A stretch of 64,000 nucleotides of DNA from assembly GCA_020354025.1 (NCBI GenBank), contig CP070638.1:2778578-2842577 (forward strand), given 5' to 3'. Positions 18,196 to 27,694 of the stretch are shown here, in pieces; position 1 is the stretch's first letter; each line of letters begins with the position of its first letter. A program made the position numbers and the translations under genes. The stretch is from Fidelibacterota bacterium (GTDB lineage: Bacteria; Fidelibacterota; Marinisomatia; SCGC-AAA003-L08; TS1B11). The notes below the pieces were generated by a model. That model was not told the origin of the DNA. It was given only the letters and a program-made list of their open reading frames with translations, and made no database searches.

Positions 18196-18949
18196 AGCCC
18201 AGATAATACTCTTATTACCATTACTGCTTCAGGGACAGGCCCTTCCTCCCAGCAACACTCCGTCCAGGCCGTCCATTCCAGATGAGCTGCAGGAAGTATG
18301 GCAACAGTATGACCAGTTAGTCCAGGAATACCCTGATCACCCACTGCTCCACTATAATTTCGGCAACCTGGCCTATGGCACCGGTGAGTACCAAAAGGCC
18401 CTCCAGGAATACCAGGCGGCCTTGAAAACCGGTGACCGTGAAACTCAAGCCCGGATTTTCTTCAACCTGGGCAACAGTCTTTTCCGAGCGGGCAACATCG
18501 AAGACAGCAAGAACTTTTTCCGGAAGGCCTTGGAGTTGAATCCTGGTGATGAAGACGCTCGTATAAACTATGAGCTGGCCACGCAGCTGTCCAGACAGCA
18601 GCAACAGCAGGAAGAGAACCAAACTCCGGCCAGGAAGCCGGATGCTGAAGAGGAAACTCCTGATTCATCCAGCCAGGAGTCATCCCAGGATCAATCGGGC
18701 AGTCAGGAAGACAAATCCGCACCGGAGGAACAGCATGAAGACTCCCAGACACGACAGGAGCAGGATGAGGCCGGCAAGGAACAGCCTGACGAACAGTCCA
18801 CTGCCAGCCAACAGGAAGTCCAGCCCCTGGACGATCTAAAGCGTGAGGAAGCCGAGGCTATCCTGAATGCCCTCCGTGCCGACGAGGAGAACCTCATGAA
18901 GCGGACCTATCGCCCGTCAGTCTCCGTTAAACTGGAAAAGGATTGGTGA
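18188..18949 (+). CDS. batC: BatC-type TPR protein
   Basis: A 253-aa exported or membrane-tethered protein with an N-terminal hydrophobic segment, two to three tetratricopeptide repeats (about residues 45-135, including YNFGNLAYGTGEYQKALQEY) and a low-complexity tail rich in Gln, Glu, Ser and Asp (about 137-215). The last 35 residues are ordered again (REEAEAILNALRADEENLMK), a typical BatC ending. It probably scaffolds the Bat complex in the periplasm. It overlaps batB by eight bases. Confidence 0.88.
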   Translation: MHKAQIILLLPLLLQGQALPPSNTPSRPSIPDELQEVWQQYDQLVQEYPDHPLLHYNFGNLAYGTGEYQKALQEYQAALKTGDRETQARIFFNLGNSLFRAGNIEDSKNFFRKALELNPGDEDARINYELATQLSRQQQQQEENQTPARKPDAEEETPDSSSQESSQDQSGSQEDKSAPEEQHEDSQTRQEQDEAGKEQPDEQSTASQQEVQPLDDLKREEAEAILNALRADEENLMKRTYRPSVSVKLEKDW

Positions 18950-19052
18950 ATGCGTTCACCGCAGAGAATGGGGATAAGGCAAAGATGGTCAAAATGCTGA
19001 AAAGAATTAGGACGACAGGTGTGCCAAATAAACAAATTCACTATTAAGTGTC

Positions 19053-20855
19053 ATGTTTAAACCGAGGGAGCAACAGCTATCTGGTTCCGCCAGTATCATG
19101 CCAGGTAAACTGCCGCTGTTACTGCCACTACTACTGCTACTGCCGCTGTCTTCCATAACCGCCCAGCCCAAGGTACAGGCCATTGTCAGTGACACCAGGA
19201 TTGTTGAGGGACAGAGCTTTACCATGGAAGTCCGGGTGGAGGATGGGGAAATCCAATCAGTTTCCCAGGAGGGACTGGCCGCTTTCAGAATTCTCACTGG
19301 CCCTACAACCTCCCGAAGCGTACAGATCATAAATGGTGCTATCACGTCTACTTCCAGCTACCGCTGGACCCTACTACCCAGGAAGATGGGGAAGCAGATC
19401 ATCCCCAGCCTGGCAGTAAAGGTTGGTGGAACCACTCTGCACACCACACCGGTACAGATCGAAGTTCTGTCGGCTACGGCTGCATCAAAGGCCGGTAGTG
19501 GTGACAGTGACCGCTCCGTATTTCTGGTAGCTGATGTAGACCGAAAGAAAGTATATCGGGGTGATCAGATCACCGTTTCCTGGACACTATATACGCAGCA
19601 GAACATATCGGGTTGGGAAATCGTCTCCCTGCCTAACCTGACGGGCTTCTGGACCGAGGAGCTCTTTGCGCCCAACAAGCTGCAGCTGCGGGAGCGCGTG
19701 GTTGAGGGACGCCGATACTATACGGCGGTAGTGCGAAGGATAGCTACCTTCCCGACGCAATCAGGGGAATTGGAGGTTGATCCTCTCATCCTGAAAATAG
19801 GGGTGCAGCTTCGAAAACGCCGCGTTCTTGACCCTTTCTTTGATGACTTCTCCATCTTCCGCCCTGGACAGGTGGAACATCGCACGGTGAGCTCACCGGC
19901 GGTAGTAGTGGAGGTAGCACCAACGCCAGCTGTGAACCGTCCCTCTGACTACAGCGGGATAGTGGGGCGCTACTCCCTATCGGGGAATCTGAATCCGCAG
20001 GAGGTAGTACAGGATGAAGCGGTTACCCTCACCCTCACGATCAGCGGGGAAGGTAATTTCAAGACCCTCGATGCCCCGCCCGTAGACTTCCCCAGGGATC
20101 TGGAGGTATTTGATCCCAAGGTCAACAGCGAACCATCCCTGGGAGATGTGATAGGCGGATCTAAGACCGTCGAGTATATTATTATCCCCCGCCGAGCGAG
20201 TACTTTCATCATTCCCCAGGTCCGGCTACCATATTTCAATCCCGCAGCAGAACAATATGAAGTAAAAACGACGGGGCCCTTTACTTTAAATGTTCTGCCC
20301 AGGGAAGAGGCTGGTGTAAGCTCGCCCGGCTATACCAGAAGGGAGGTGGCGCTGCTGGGGAAGGATATCCGCTTCGTAAAGTCCGGACGTCCCCGCTGGC
20401 TGAGAACCGGCAAGGGTTGGTATACCTCAAGTCTGTTCATCCTGAACGTTGCTACGGTTTTGCTTTTAGGAGCACCGTGGTTGGGAACCCGAGCCCGGTC
20501 ACTAGTTACGGCAGCTCGGCCTGGTCTACAGGCATGGCGGGCTCTCAGTGTTGCAACAGCTATCGTGGATGAAGCCCAAGGCGAGCCGATGGAGATCTAT
20601 AGCGAGCTGAGCCGGGCTTTAACCCGATACCTGAATCATAAACTAGGCCGGGATACCAGTGAATACACCATGGACGATGTGAGGGAGCTGCTCACCAGCA
20701 GGGGTGTATCTCCGGCGCATCAGGAGATCCTCGTCCAGATTCTGGAACGGGCTGCTGCAGCCCGCTTTGCCCCGGTCAGAGCCGGGAATGCTGAAACCGA
20801 TCGTCAAGCCCTGAAAGAGGTTCTTAGCGAAGTGGAGTCGCAATGGTCCGCCTGA
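19053..20855 (+). CDS. batD: BatD-type oxygen-tolerance protein
   Basis: A 600-aa protein with a signal peptide rich in Leu and Pro (ending near SSITAQP), several Ig-like beta domains, a transmembrane helix near residues 463-482 and a cytosolic C-terminal helical region with RALTRYLNHKLG. This matches the BatD family. Two ATGs are possible, 19053 and 19098; the second places the signal peptide closer to the start. A 103-base gap separates it from batC. It overlaps batE by 13 bases. Confidence 0.88.
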   Translation: MFKPREQQLSGSASIMPGKLPLLLPLLLLLPLSSITAQPKVQAIVSDTRIVEGQSFTMEVRVEDGEIQSVSQEGLAAFRILTGPTTSRSVQIINGAITSTSSYRWTLLPRKMGKQIIPSLAVKVGGTTLHTTPVQIEVLSATAASKAGSGDSDRSVFLVADVDRKKVYRGDQITVSWTLYTQQNISGWEIVSLPNLTGFWTEELFAPNKLQLRERVVEGRRYYTAVVRRIATFPTQSGELEVDPLILKIGVQLRKRRVLDPFFDDFSIFRPGQVEHRTVSSPAVVVEVAPTPAVNRPSDYSGIVGRYSLSGNLNPQEVVQDEAVTLTLTISGEGNFKTLDAPPVDFPRDLEVFDPKVNSEPSLGDVIGGSKTVEYIIIPRRASTFIIPQVRLPYFNPAAEQYEVKTTGPFTLNVLPREEAGVSSPGYTRREVALLGKDIRFVKSGRPRWLRTGKGWYTSSLFILNVATVLLLGAPWLGTRARSLVTAARPGLQAWRALSVATAIVDEAQGEPMEIYSELSRALTRYLNHKLGRDTSEYTMDDVRELLTSRGVSPAHQEILVQILERAAAARFAPVRAGNAETDRQALKEVLSEVESQWSA

Positions 20856-21598
20856 GATACTTCGCTACGTTTGTCTTGATTTCAATCCTCGCGGGAAGAT
20901 TGAGTGCCGGCGCTACTGAAGAAGCAGTCTATCAGCGCGGCATGGACGCCTATGCAAGCGAGCAGTGGTCGCTGGCCATCCAGGAATTCGAGTCCATCCT
21001 CCGTAGCGGCTATGAAGCGGAGCTGCTATACTATAATCTAGGGAATGCCTACTACCGGGCTGGACATGTGGCAGGGGCGGTCTGGGCTTACGAGAAGGCC
21101 CTGATTCTGAATCCCAACGACGATGACGCCCGCTATAACCTCGCCCTGGCCAACCTGCGTGTCAAAGACCGGATAGAGCTGCCGGAGATCCCCTTCTACA
21201 TCCGTTTCTATCGGGGAGTACGGGAAAGCCTCACGCCAGGCGAATGGATGCGGTGGGTATCCATCGTACTGTTTCTAGTAGGTCTATTCTACGCCTTGAA
21301 CCGCATTTTACGACGTCCCTGGCTGGGGTGGCTGATGGTACCGGGGACGGTCATAGCCACTTTCCTTTTCCTGATCACGCTGGATAGTATTATCACCACC
21401 AACCGGATCAGAGAAGGGATCATCTATGGCGAGCAAGTGACGGTCACAAGTGCCCCATCGGAACGCTCGACGATGCTGTTCGAGCTCCATGAAGGACTCA
21501 AGGTGTCCGTTCTGGAGCAGAGCGACGACTGGTACCAGATCGAGCTGCTCGACGGTAAGAGTGGCTGGCTCCCCGCTGATCAGCTGCGGGTGTTGTAG
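20843..21598 (+). CDS. batE: BatE-type TPR and SH3 domain protein
   Basis: A 251-aa protein with a signal peptide, TPR repeats (about residues 28-105, including YYNLGNAYYRAGHVAGAVWAYEKAL), two transmembrane helices (about 140-155 and 160-180) and a C-terminal bacterial SH3 domain (about 195-250, with WYQIELLDGKSGWLPADQLRVL). This TPR-TM-SH3 layout is that of BatE. It closes the bat operon and is followed by a possible terminator. Confidence 0.88.
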   Translation: MVRLRYFATFVLISILAGRLSAGATEEAVYQRGMDAYASEQWSLAIQEFESILRSGYEAELLYYNLGNAYYRAGHVAGAVWAYEKALILNPNDDDARYNLALANLRVKDRIELPEIPFYIRFYRGVRESLTPGEWMRWVSIVLFLVGLFYALNRILRRPWLGWLMVPGTVIATFLFLITLDSIITTNRIREGIIYGEQVTVTSAPSERSTMLFELHEGLKVSVLEQSDDWYQIELLDGKSGWLPADQLRVL

Positions 21599-21624
21599 GG
21601 GAGTAATCGGTTTTAAAACACCAG

Positions 21625-21643
21625 GGGTGAACTGTCACCCTTT
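21625..21643 (+). terminator. Possible intrinsic terminator after batE
   Basis: GGGTGA at 21625-21630 pairs with TCACCC at 21635-21640 around the loop ACTG, followed by TTT. The stem is short (6 bp) and the T-run is weak, so termination may be partial. It stands 27 bases after the batE stop, where the bat transcript should end. Confidence 0.45.
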
Positions 21644-21809
21644 GATTGCTCAACCTAACTCGCAGGCTACGACCAGGGCCAACTGACTTAGTTTGAATAG
21701 GGAAAGACGCCCCAATCCCAGGGTAAATACTCAAGGGGCAAAATCACCAGGAAGGATTGTTTTTTCCTTGAGAGTTATTCTTAAATTGAAACAGCAATCA
21801 TGGTAGCGT

Positions 21810-22568
21810 ATGTCCGGTCATAGCAGGTGGTCCACCATTAAACGTAAGAAGGCGGCAGCCGATGCCAAACGCGGTGCCGTCTTCACACGAGTAATCAAGG
21901 AAATCACCGTCGCCGCCCGCCTGGGTGGAAGCGACCCGGACACCAATCCCCGTCTCCGATTGGCCATCAGCCAGGCCCGCACCGCAAACATGCCTCAGGC
22001 CAACATCGACCGGGCTATCAAGAAAGGCACCGGCGAACTTCCCGGCGTGCGCTACGAATCAGCCGTCTACGAAGGATACGGGCCCGGCGGATCAGCCATC
22101 CTCATGGACGTGCTCACCGACAACAAGAAGCGGACCGTGGCCGACATCCGCCATCTCATGTCCAAGTACAGCGGGAACCTTGGTGAATCGGGAAGTGTGG
22201 CCTGGCAATTTGAAAACCGGGGCACACTGACCGTTCCGGCGGAGGGAGTCGAGGAGGATGACCTTTTTGAGGCAGCGATAGATTACGGTGCCGAAGAGAT
22301 CGAGATAGAGGATAACCAGTTCGTTATTTCCGTGCCGGCGGAGAAAGTCTACGAGCTGCAAAGCATGTTGGAAAAGCAGGATTTTCCCGTCAACTCGGTG
22401 GAAGTAGGCTTAGAACCCACCAGTACTGTACAGGTGACTGGATCCGATGCCCGGCAGCTCCTTAAGCTGCTGGATTCCCTGGATGACCTAGAGGACATTC
22501 AGAAGGTCTATGCCAACTGCGACATTGCCGAAGATGAACTAGCCTCCATTAACAGGACCTCGGTATGA
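21810..22568 (+). CDS. yebC: YebC/PmpR (TACO1) family protein
   Basis: A 252-aa protein with the invariant YebC start SGHSRWSTIKRKKAAADAKRG and the NMPQANIDRAIKKG and YEGYGPGG segments. The family was first described as transcriptional regulators, and recent work on several members implicates them in resolving ribosome stalling. It precedes ruvC-ruvA, a placement seen in many bacteria. Length is typical. Confidence 0.96.
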   Translation: MSGHSRWSTIKRKKAAADAKRGAVFTRVIKEITVAARLGGSDPDTNPRLRLAISQARTANMPQANIDRAIKKGTGELPGVRYESAVYEGYGPGGSAILMDVLTDNKKRTVADIRHLMSKYSGNLGESGSVAWQFENRGTLTVPAEGVEEDDLFEAAIDYGAEEIEIEDNQFVISVPAEKVYELQSMLEKQDFPVNSVEVGLEPTSTVQVTGSDARQLLKLLDSLDDLEDIQKVYANCDIAEDELASINRTSV

Positions 22569-22620
22569 GGCTTCGTGGTAGATTCAGCGGGGTGCTCTGG
22601 ACAACCTCGTTTTCAACCTG

Positions 22621-23130
22621 ATGCGGATTCTCGGCCTCGATCCCGGCATTCGGTGCACCGGCTACGGCTTGATCGCAGTGCACAGCCGAGAACCGACCCT
22701 GGTAGACTACGGCACCATCACACCGCCACCCGACGCCACTATGGGCGAGCGCCTGTCCGTGCTCTACGATGACCTAACCCAGCTTATCGAAATGACCAGC
22801 CCCGACGAACTCGCTATTGAAGCCACTTTTTATGGTATCAATGTCAAGTCAGCCCTCATTCTTGGTCAAGCCAAGGGGGTGGCGCTCCTGTGTGCCGCCC
22901 ATCAACGACTGCCCGCTGCCGAGTATGCCCCGCGCAAAGTCAAGCTGGCTACCACTGGCAACGGCCGCGCTGCCAAGGAACAGGTCCGCTTCATGGTCCA
23001 GCGTATACTGAATATGGACCACCCGCCCCAGCCTATTGACGCCTCCGACGCCTTAGCCGTGGCCCTATGCCACCATCAGCAATGCCGCCTGACAGGAGCA
23101 GGCCTTTCTGCGAAGATACCCGGCGCATGA
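22621..23130 (+). CDS. ruvC: Holliday junction resolvase RuvC
   Basis: A 169-aa endodeoxyribonuclease that cuts Holliday junctions. The four acidic catalytic residues are visible: Asp7 (LGLDPG), Glu67 (AIEATFYG), Asp140 and Asp143 (IDASDALAVALCHH). Positions match E. coli RuvC within two residues. It overlaps ruvA by four bases. ruvB is not in this window. Confidence 0.96.
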   Translation: MRILGLDPGIRCTGYGLIAVHSREPTLVDYGTITPPPDATMGERLSVLYDDLTQLIEMTSPDELAIEATFYGINVKSALILGQAKGVALLCAAHQRLPAAEYAPRKVKLATTGNGRAAKEQVRFMVQRILNMDHPPQPIDASDALAVALCHHQQCRLTGAGLSAKIPGA

Positions 23131-23723
23131 TCGTCCACCTGACAGGACACCTGCTGGAAAAACACCCCGACCATGTGGTGATAGACGTGCAGGGAGTGGG
23201 CTACCACGTATGGACAACCCTCAACACTTATGAAGCCCTACCGGGACCCGGCCAGGAAGCCAGCCTGCTAACATACCACCAGGTTCGTGAGGACAGCCAG
23301 GAGCTCTTCGGCTTTGCTAGCGCTGAAGAGCGTGAGGTTTTCAGGCACTTGATCGCCATCAGCGGCATAGGGGCAAAAACTGCCATCACCATTCTAAGCG
23401 GCACTCTACCGGACGAGTTTCGTCGGCGGGTCCAAGAAGGGGATGAAGCCGCCCTCACGACCATCCATGGTGTAGGCCCCAAGATGGCCCGGCGGATTCT
23501 CACCGAACTAAGGGATAAATTCGGTGCCGAAGCACCAGCCTGGGAAGGCATCTCCGCGTCTGTTGCAGGAGAGGGCGATGCCGTTACCCAGGCGGTGCAG
23601 AGTCTGGTGGCACTGGGATACCGACCCCAGGAAGCCCGCCGGGCGATCCAGTCAGCCATCAAGCGGGTTGAAGCCCAGGCTCCGGTCGAAGACCTTATCC
23701 GGGCAGCTCTCCGTGGAAAATAA
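23127..23723 (+). CDS. ruvA: Holliday junction branch-migration protein RuvA
   Basis: A 198-aa protein. The N-terminal OB-fold begins MIVHLTGHLLEK and contains VDVQGVGY-like and LTYHQVREDSQELFGF segments. Two helix-hairpin-helix motifs follow (ISGIGAKTAITIL and IHGVGPKMARRIL), then a flexible linker and domain III (VQSLVALGYRPQEARRAI) that binds RuvB. ATG 23127 overlaps the ruvC stop; the frame is open to 23067 but that would lie in ruvC. Confidence 0.96.
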   Translation: MIVHLTGHLLEKHPDHVVIDVQGVGYHVWTTLNTYEALPGPGQEASLLTYHQVREDSQELFGFASAEEREVFRHLIAISGIGAKTAITILSGTLPDEFRRRVQEGDEAALTTIHGVGPKMARRILTELRDKFGAEAPAWEGISASVAGEGDAVTQAVQSLVALGYRPQEARRAIQSAIKRVEAQAPVEDLIRAALRGK

Positions 23724-24819
23724 ACTGACGAAACAGACCCCCCTCTACCACCAGCACTTGGCACTGGGTGCCCGGATCGCTCCTTTCGGCGGATACGAAA
23801 TGCCCGTCCAGTATACCGGCATTAACGCCGAGCATCTGGCCGTGCGTTCCACCGGAGGGCTATTCGACGTGTCCCACATGGGTGAGTTCCGGATCAGCGG
23901 CCCCGATGCCCTCACATTCCTACAGGACGTTACGGTGAACGATGCAGCCGCCTTAGAAGAAGGACAGGCCCAGTATTCAGCCATGTGCTACTCCGACGGC
24001 GGTATTGTGGACGACCTCCTACTCTATCGCCGGACCGACCACTACTTCATGGTGGTGAATGCCGCTAACATCGACAAAGATTTTGAATGGCTCCAATCCA
24101 ATATCAAAGGTAATGTCTCCCTAGAGAATGAATCGGACCAGATCGGCCTCATCGCCGTGCAGGGTCCCGTCAGCCGGGAACTAGTGGAGCAGACTCTGGG
24201 AGTGAACCTCTCGAACCTGCCCTACTACCACTCCATGGAAGGGAAGGTCTACGACCGGCAGGTGCTGATCAGCCGCACCGGCTACACCGGCGAGCTGGGT
24301 TTTGAGCTTTATACTGATCCCGATACAACCCGACGTCTTTGGGAGGATTGCCTGGTGGCGGGTAAGCCGTTGGAAGTAGTGCCCGCCGGCCTGGGAGCCA
24401 GGGACACGCTCCGGCTGGAAATGAAGTACTGCCTCTATGGCAACGACATCTCAGCTGATACAAATCCCATTGAGGCCGGACTGGGGTGGATCACCAAGCT
24501 GGAAAAGAAATCCTTCATCGGCTCAAAAGCTATTGCTCAAGTGAAAGAGGCGAAGCCTGTCCGCCGGCTGGTAGCTATCCAGATGGAAGAGCGGGCCATC
24601 CCCAGGGCGGGGTATACAATCCTCCATGATGACCGGGAAATCGGCCGGGTGACCAGCGGTACTCAGTCGCCCACACTGAAACGGGGGATTGGGCTGGGTT
24701 ATGCAGCCCGAGAGCATACAAAATTCGGCACAACGCTCCAGGTGGACATCAGGGGCGGGACAGTCGGGGCCACCGTGGTGAAGCCCCCGTTTGTGAAAAA
24801 TACAAGCCTTATGGCATAG
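23713..24819 (+). CDS. gcvT: Aminomethyltransferase (glycine cleavage T protein)
   Basis: A 368-aa folate-dependent enzyme of glycine cleavage. The N-terminal HQHLALGARIAPFGGYEMPVQY is diagnostic, GLFDVSHMGEFRISG and GYTGELGFELY follow, and the C-terminal domain has GRVTSGTQSPTLKRGIGLGY. The start is GTG 23713, overlapping ruvA by 11 bases; the frame is open further upstream but lies within ruvA. The gcvH, gcvP and lipoylation genes are not nearby. Confidence 0.95.
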   Translation: MENKLTKQTPLYHQHLALGARIAPFGGYEMPVQYTGINAEHLAVRSTGGLFDVSHMGEFRISGPDALTFLQDVTVNDAAALEEGQAQYSAMCYSDGGIVDDLLLYRRTDHYFMVVNAANIDKDFEWLQSNIKGNVSLENESDQIGLIAVQGPVSRELVEQTLGVNLSNLPYYHSMEGKVYDRQVLISRTGYTGELGFELYTDPDTTRRLWEDCLVAGKPLEVVPAGLGARDTLRLEMKYCLYGNDISADTNPIEAGLGWITKLEKKSFIGSKAIAQVKEAKPVRRLVAIQMEERAIPRAGYTILHDDREIGRVTSGTQSPTLKRGIGLGYAAREHTKFGTTLQVDIRGGTVGATVVKPPFVKNTSLMA

Positions 24820-25192
24820 AATCCGGGATGGTGTCAGCCGCTACAATCTCCAGTGTAATATAAGTCTGGGGATCGCTTATTGCTAGGAGCTAACTGGTAA
24901 CGAATATTGTAGCAACTTTTTTTAACTTACTATATGTCAGCAGCGGTGAAAAATGTCCCCGATCTAATAGTATTCAGGTTTCTCCCTATCCACGGAAAGA
25001 TGGCAGGATGACGGAGCATATGTCCGTTCCCCTCATCCTCTCCCCCTTTCCAAGGGAGAAGGAACTATCAGCCGTCAATCACAGCCTCTTCCCCTTGGGA
25101 GGATGGCCAGATCGAGAGGATAAGATAATTTGAATATTATGCGGCTTTATCCAACACTTTACTGTATGGATCCACAGTTCTAAACTGACACC
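24820..25192. other. Intergenic region, 373 bases, with REP-like sequence
   Basis: No convincing gene is present between gcvT and ftsK. It contains CCTCATCCTCTCCCCC-type sequence followed by an inverted CCAAGGGAGAAGG (about 25030-25063) and a second related copy (about 25090-25112, CCTCTTCCCCTTGGGAGG). These resemble degraded extragenic palindromic elements. A short palindrome, ACGGA-GCATATG-TCCGT, precedes them at about 25012-25028. A promoter for ftsK is expected here but not clear. Confidence 0.5.
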
Positions 25193-27481
25193 ATGAACGC
25201 CTCCCGTAAAAAAGACCGCCGGATTGAGGTCTTCGCTATCCTCCTGATGGCGCTCTCTATCCTCACTTTCCTCAGCCTAGTTACATACAGCCCCCAAGAA
25301 GAGCCTACCATATCCGAGCATGTGGCCATTAAGAATATCATGGGTATTGTCGGAGTTTACTTGTCTCACTACACCATCAAGTTTACCCTGGGCTACGCGG
25401 CACTGGTCTTTCCCATCCTAGGACTGGTCTGGGGTGTGGGACTGCTCCTTAAACGGGCGCATAGACCCTTGTGGCGCATCACCTGGTACGGGCTGCTCCT
25501 GGCCTTGCTGACCTCCTTTGCTGTGGGCCTGCCTGAAGCCCCCCTAGTATATGAAGGCCGGGGGGATTTCACAACGACCGGGATGATAGGTGGTGTGGGA
25601 TCTAAGGTTCTGCACGATTTCCTTGGCATGTTCGGAGCCGTGGTGGTACTGATAGCCGGGTATTTCCTGGTAATCAGCGGCTACTTGCGCTGGGATGTGC
25701 GGGCTTCCCTGGCACGGCAGATAGCCAACCTGGAAGTCTGGTACACCGAATGGCACGACCGCCGACGGCGGGAAAAGACCATGGTGGAATCCCGAGGCTA
25801 CGCCCGGAAGCCCGGAACTACACCGAGCCGTCCCACCCGCCGCAGGAAGCGGAAAGAGCCCGTCCCGACTGCAGCCCGACGCCGGGATTCTACCAATATT
25901 GCGAGTAAAAAAAGAACATCCCCCAGCACCGGTGAGGAGATCCAGATCGAAGAGCGGAGAGACGTTGAGACCGGGGACATCGATACCATGGAGGAGCGTC
26001 GGACACCATCAAGGCGGAAATACAAGTTCCCTCCCTTGGACATACTGGTGGAACCACCGTCGGTGGAAGAGACAGAATCCAGGGAAGAGCTGCTGGCAAA
26101 AGCCCGGGAGTTGGAGCGGGCCTTGGCCACCTTCAAAGTGGAAGGTAAAGTAGTCAGTATTTCACCGGGGCCAATTATCACGCTTTTCGAGGTAGAGCCT
26201 GGGGAGGGTGTACGGGTAAACAAGTTCGTAGTTCTGGCTGATGACCTGGCCCGGATCATGAGTGCCGAACGCATACGGATTATTGCCCCCATCTCGGGCA
26301 CCAAACACGTGGGAGTGGAAATTCCCAACCGCCGCCCAGCTACCGTTTACCTGCGGAGCATCATCAGCTCCGACGACTATGTGAATTCCCACTCACCCCT
26401 AACCGTAGCCCTTGGGAAGACCACCTCTGGAGAAGCCTACTGCTTCGACCTGGCACAGATGCCCCACCTTCTAATTGCCGGTACTACTGGCTCCGGCAAG
26501 TCGGTATGTATCAATTCTATCATCACCAGCTATCTATTCCGGGTCAAACCCAATGAAGTGAAATTCATTCTCATCGATCCGAAAAAGCTTGAGCTCACAT
26601 CGTACCGCTCCCTTGAAGGCTATCACCTCATTACGACTCCCGGCATCGGGGAGTACGTGCTCACTACCCCGAAAAACGCCGTTGCTGCGCTACGGTCAGC
26701 CCTGGTGGAGATGGAGCGACGCTACGCCCTTTTTTCAGAAGCTACGGTACGCAATATCGCTGAGTACCGGACCAAGGCCGCGAAAAAACCTGAGATGGAA
26801 CAAGTACCCTTCATCGTTATCGTGATTGATGAGCTGGCTGATCTTATGATGATCTCCGGCAAGGACGTCGAGGACCCAATCACCCGTTTAGCCCAGATGT
26901 CCCGGGCTGTGGGCATTCACTTGGTCATCGCTACCCAGCGACCGTCCGTGGATGTGATCACCGGATTGATCAAGGCCAACTTCCCAGCCCGGATCGCTTT
27001 CCAGGTAGCCACTAAGGTGGACTCCCGCACCATCCTGGACCAGATGGGAGCGGAGAAGCTGCTAGGACGCGGTGATCTACTGTTTCTGGCCCCGGGAGCT
27101 TCGGAGCCGATACGTCTGCATTCCGCCTTTATCTCACTCAACGAGATCACGGATATCCTGAACTTTATCCAGCAGCAGCCCAAACCGGACGAGATATTCC
27201 TCCCTGAGCAGGCGGTAAATGGCGAAGAGGGTGAGATCGCCATCGCGGGTGAAGAGGACGATTTGTTCGAGGACGCCGCCCACCTAGTTATTTCCCAGCG
27301 GCAGGCATCGGTGTCCATGCTCCAGAGGCGGTTTCGTATTGGTTATAGCCGCGCTGGCCGCCTAATCGACGAGCTGGAACGGGCCGGCATCATCGCGGGC
27401 TACAGCGGTTCCAAGGCTCGGGACGTGTTGGTGGATGAAACGTATCTGGAAGAGCTGCGGTCCCGGCGCACAAGAGCTTAA
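25193..27481 (+). CDS. ftsK: DNA translocase FtsK/SpoIIIE
   Basis: A 762-aa septal DNA pump that clears and decatenates chromosome ends at division. Four hydrophobic helices occupy the first 165 residues, then a charged linker rich in Arg, Thr and Glu (about 190-290), then the RecA-like motor. Walker A GTTGSGKS is at 430-437, and FIVIVIDELADLM is Walker B. The C-terminal winged-helix gamma domain (HLVISQRQASVSMLQRRFRIGYSRAGRLI) binds KOPS-type guide sequences. No clear Shine-Dalgarno precedes the ATG. Confidence 0.96.
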   Translation: MNASRKKDRRIEVFAILLMALSILTFLSLVTYSPQEEPTISEHVAIKNIMGIVGVYLSHYTIKFTLGYAALVFPILGLVWGVGLLLKRAHRPLWRITWYGLLLALLTSFAVGLPEAPLVYEGRGDFTTTGMIGGVGSKVLHDFLGMFGAVVVLIAGYFLVISGYLRWDVRASLARQIANLEVWYTEWHDRRRREKTMVESRGYARKPGTTPSRPTRRRKRKEPVPTAARRRDSTNIASKKRTSPSTGEEIQIEERRDVETGDIDTMEERRTPSRRKYKFPPLDILVEPPSVEETESREELLAKARELERALATFKVEGKVVSISPGPIITLFEVEPGEGVRVNKFVVLADDLARIMSAERIRIIAPISGTKHVGVEIPNRRPATVYLRSIISSDDYVNSHSPLTVALGKTTSGEAYCFDLAQMPHLLIAGTTGSGKSVCINSIITSYLFRVKPNEVKFILIDPKKLELTSYRSLEGYHLITTPGIGEYVLTTPKNAVAALRSALVEMERRYALFSEATVRNIAEYRTKAAKKPEMEQVPFIVIVIDELADLMMISGKDVEDPITRLAQMSRAVGIHLVIATQRPSVDVITGLIKANFPARIAFQVATKVDSRTILDQMGAEKLLGRGDLLFLAPGASEPIRLHSAFISLNEITDILNFIQQQPKPDEIFLPEQAVNGEEGEIAIAGEEDDLFEDAAHLVISQRQASVSMLQRRFRIGYSRAGRLIDELERAGIIAGYSGSKARDVLVDETYLEELRSRRTRA

Positions 27482-27694
27482 GTTTGCCCCCGGGACTTAC
27501 GGGGAGATTTAACACCAAGACATGCCCGTCCGACTAAGTCCATGACGAAGCCTGAGGTTTAACGGATGAGCGTTGAGATTGTATAAGGATTCTTATCAAT
27601 CATTAATACTATTACGCTATACAAAGATGTGAGGCCGCTTGAAATGATCAATTTCCCTGCATCTGTTTACTCTGCGGCTACCACAGTCAATTAG

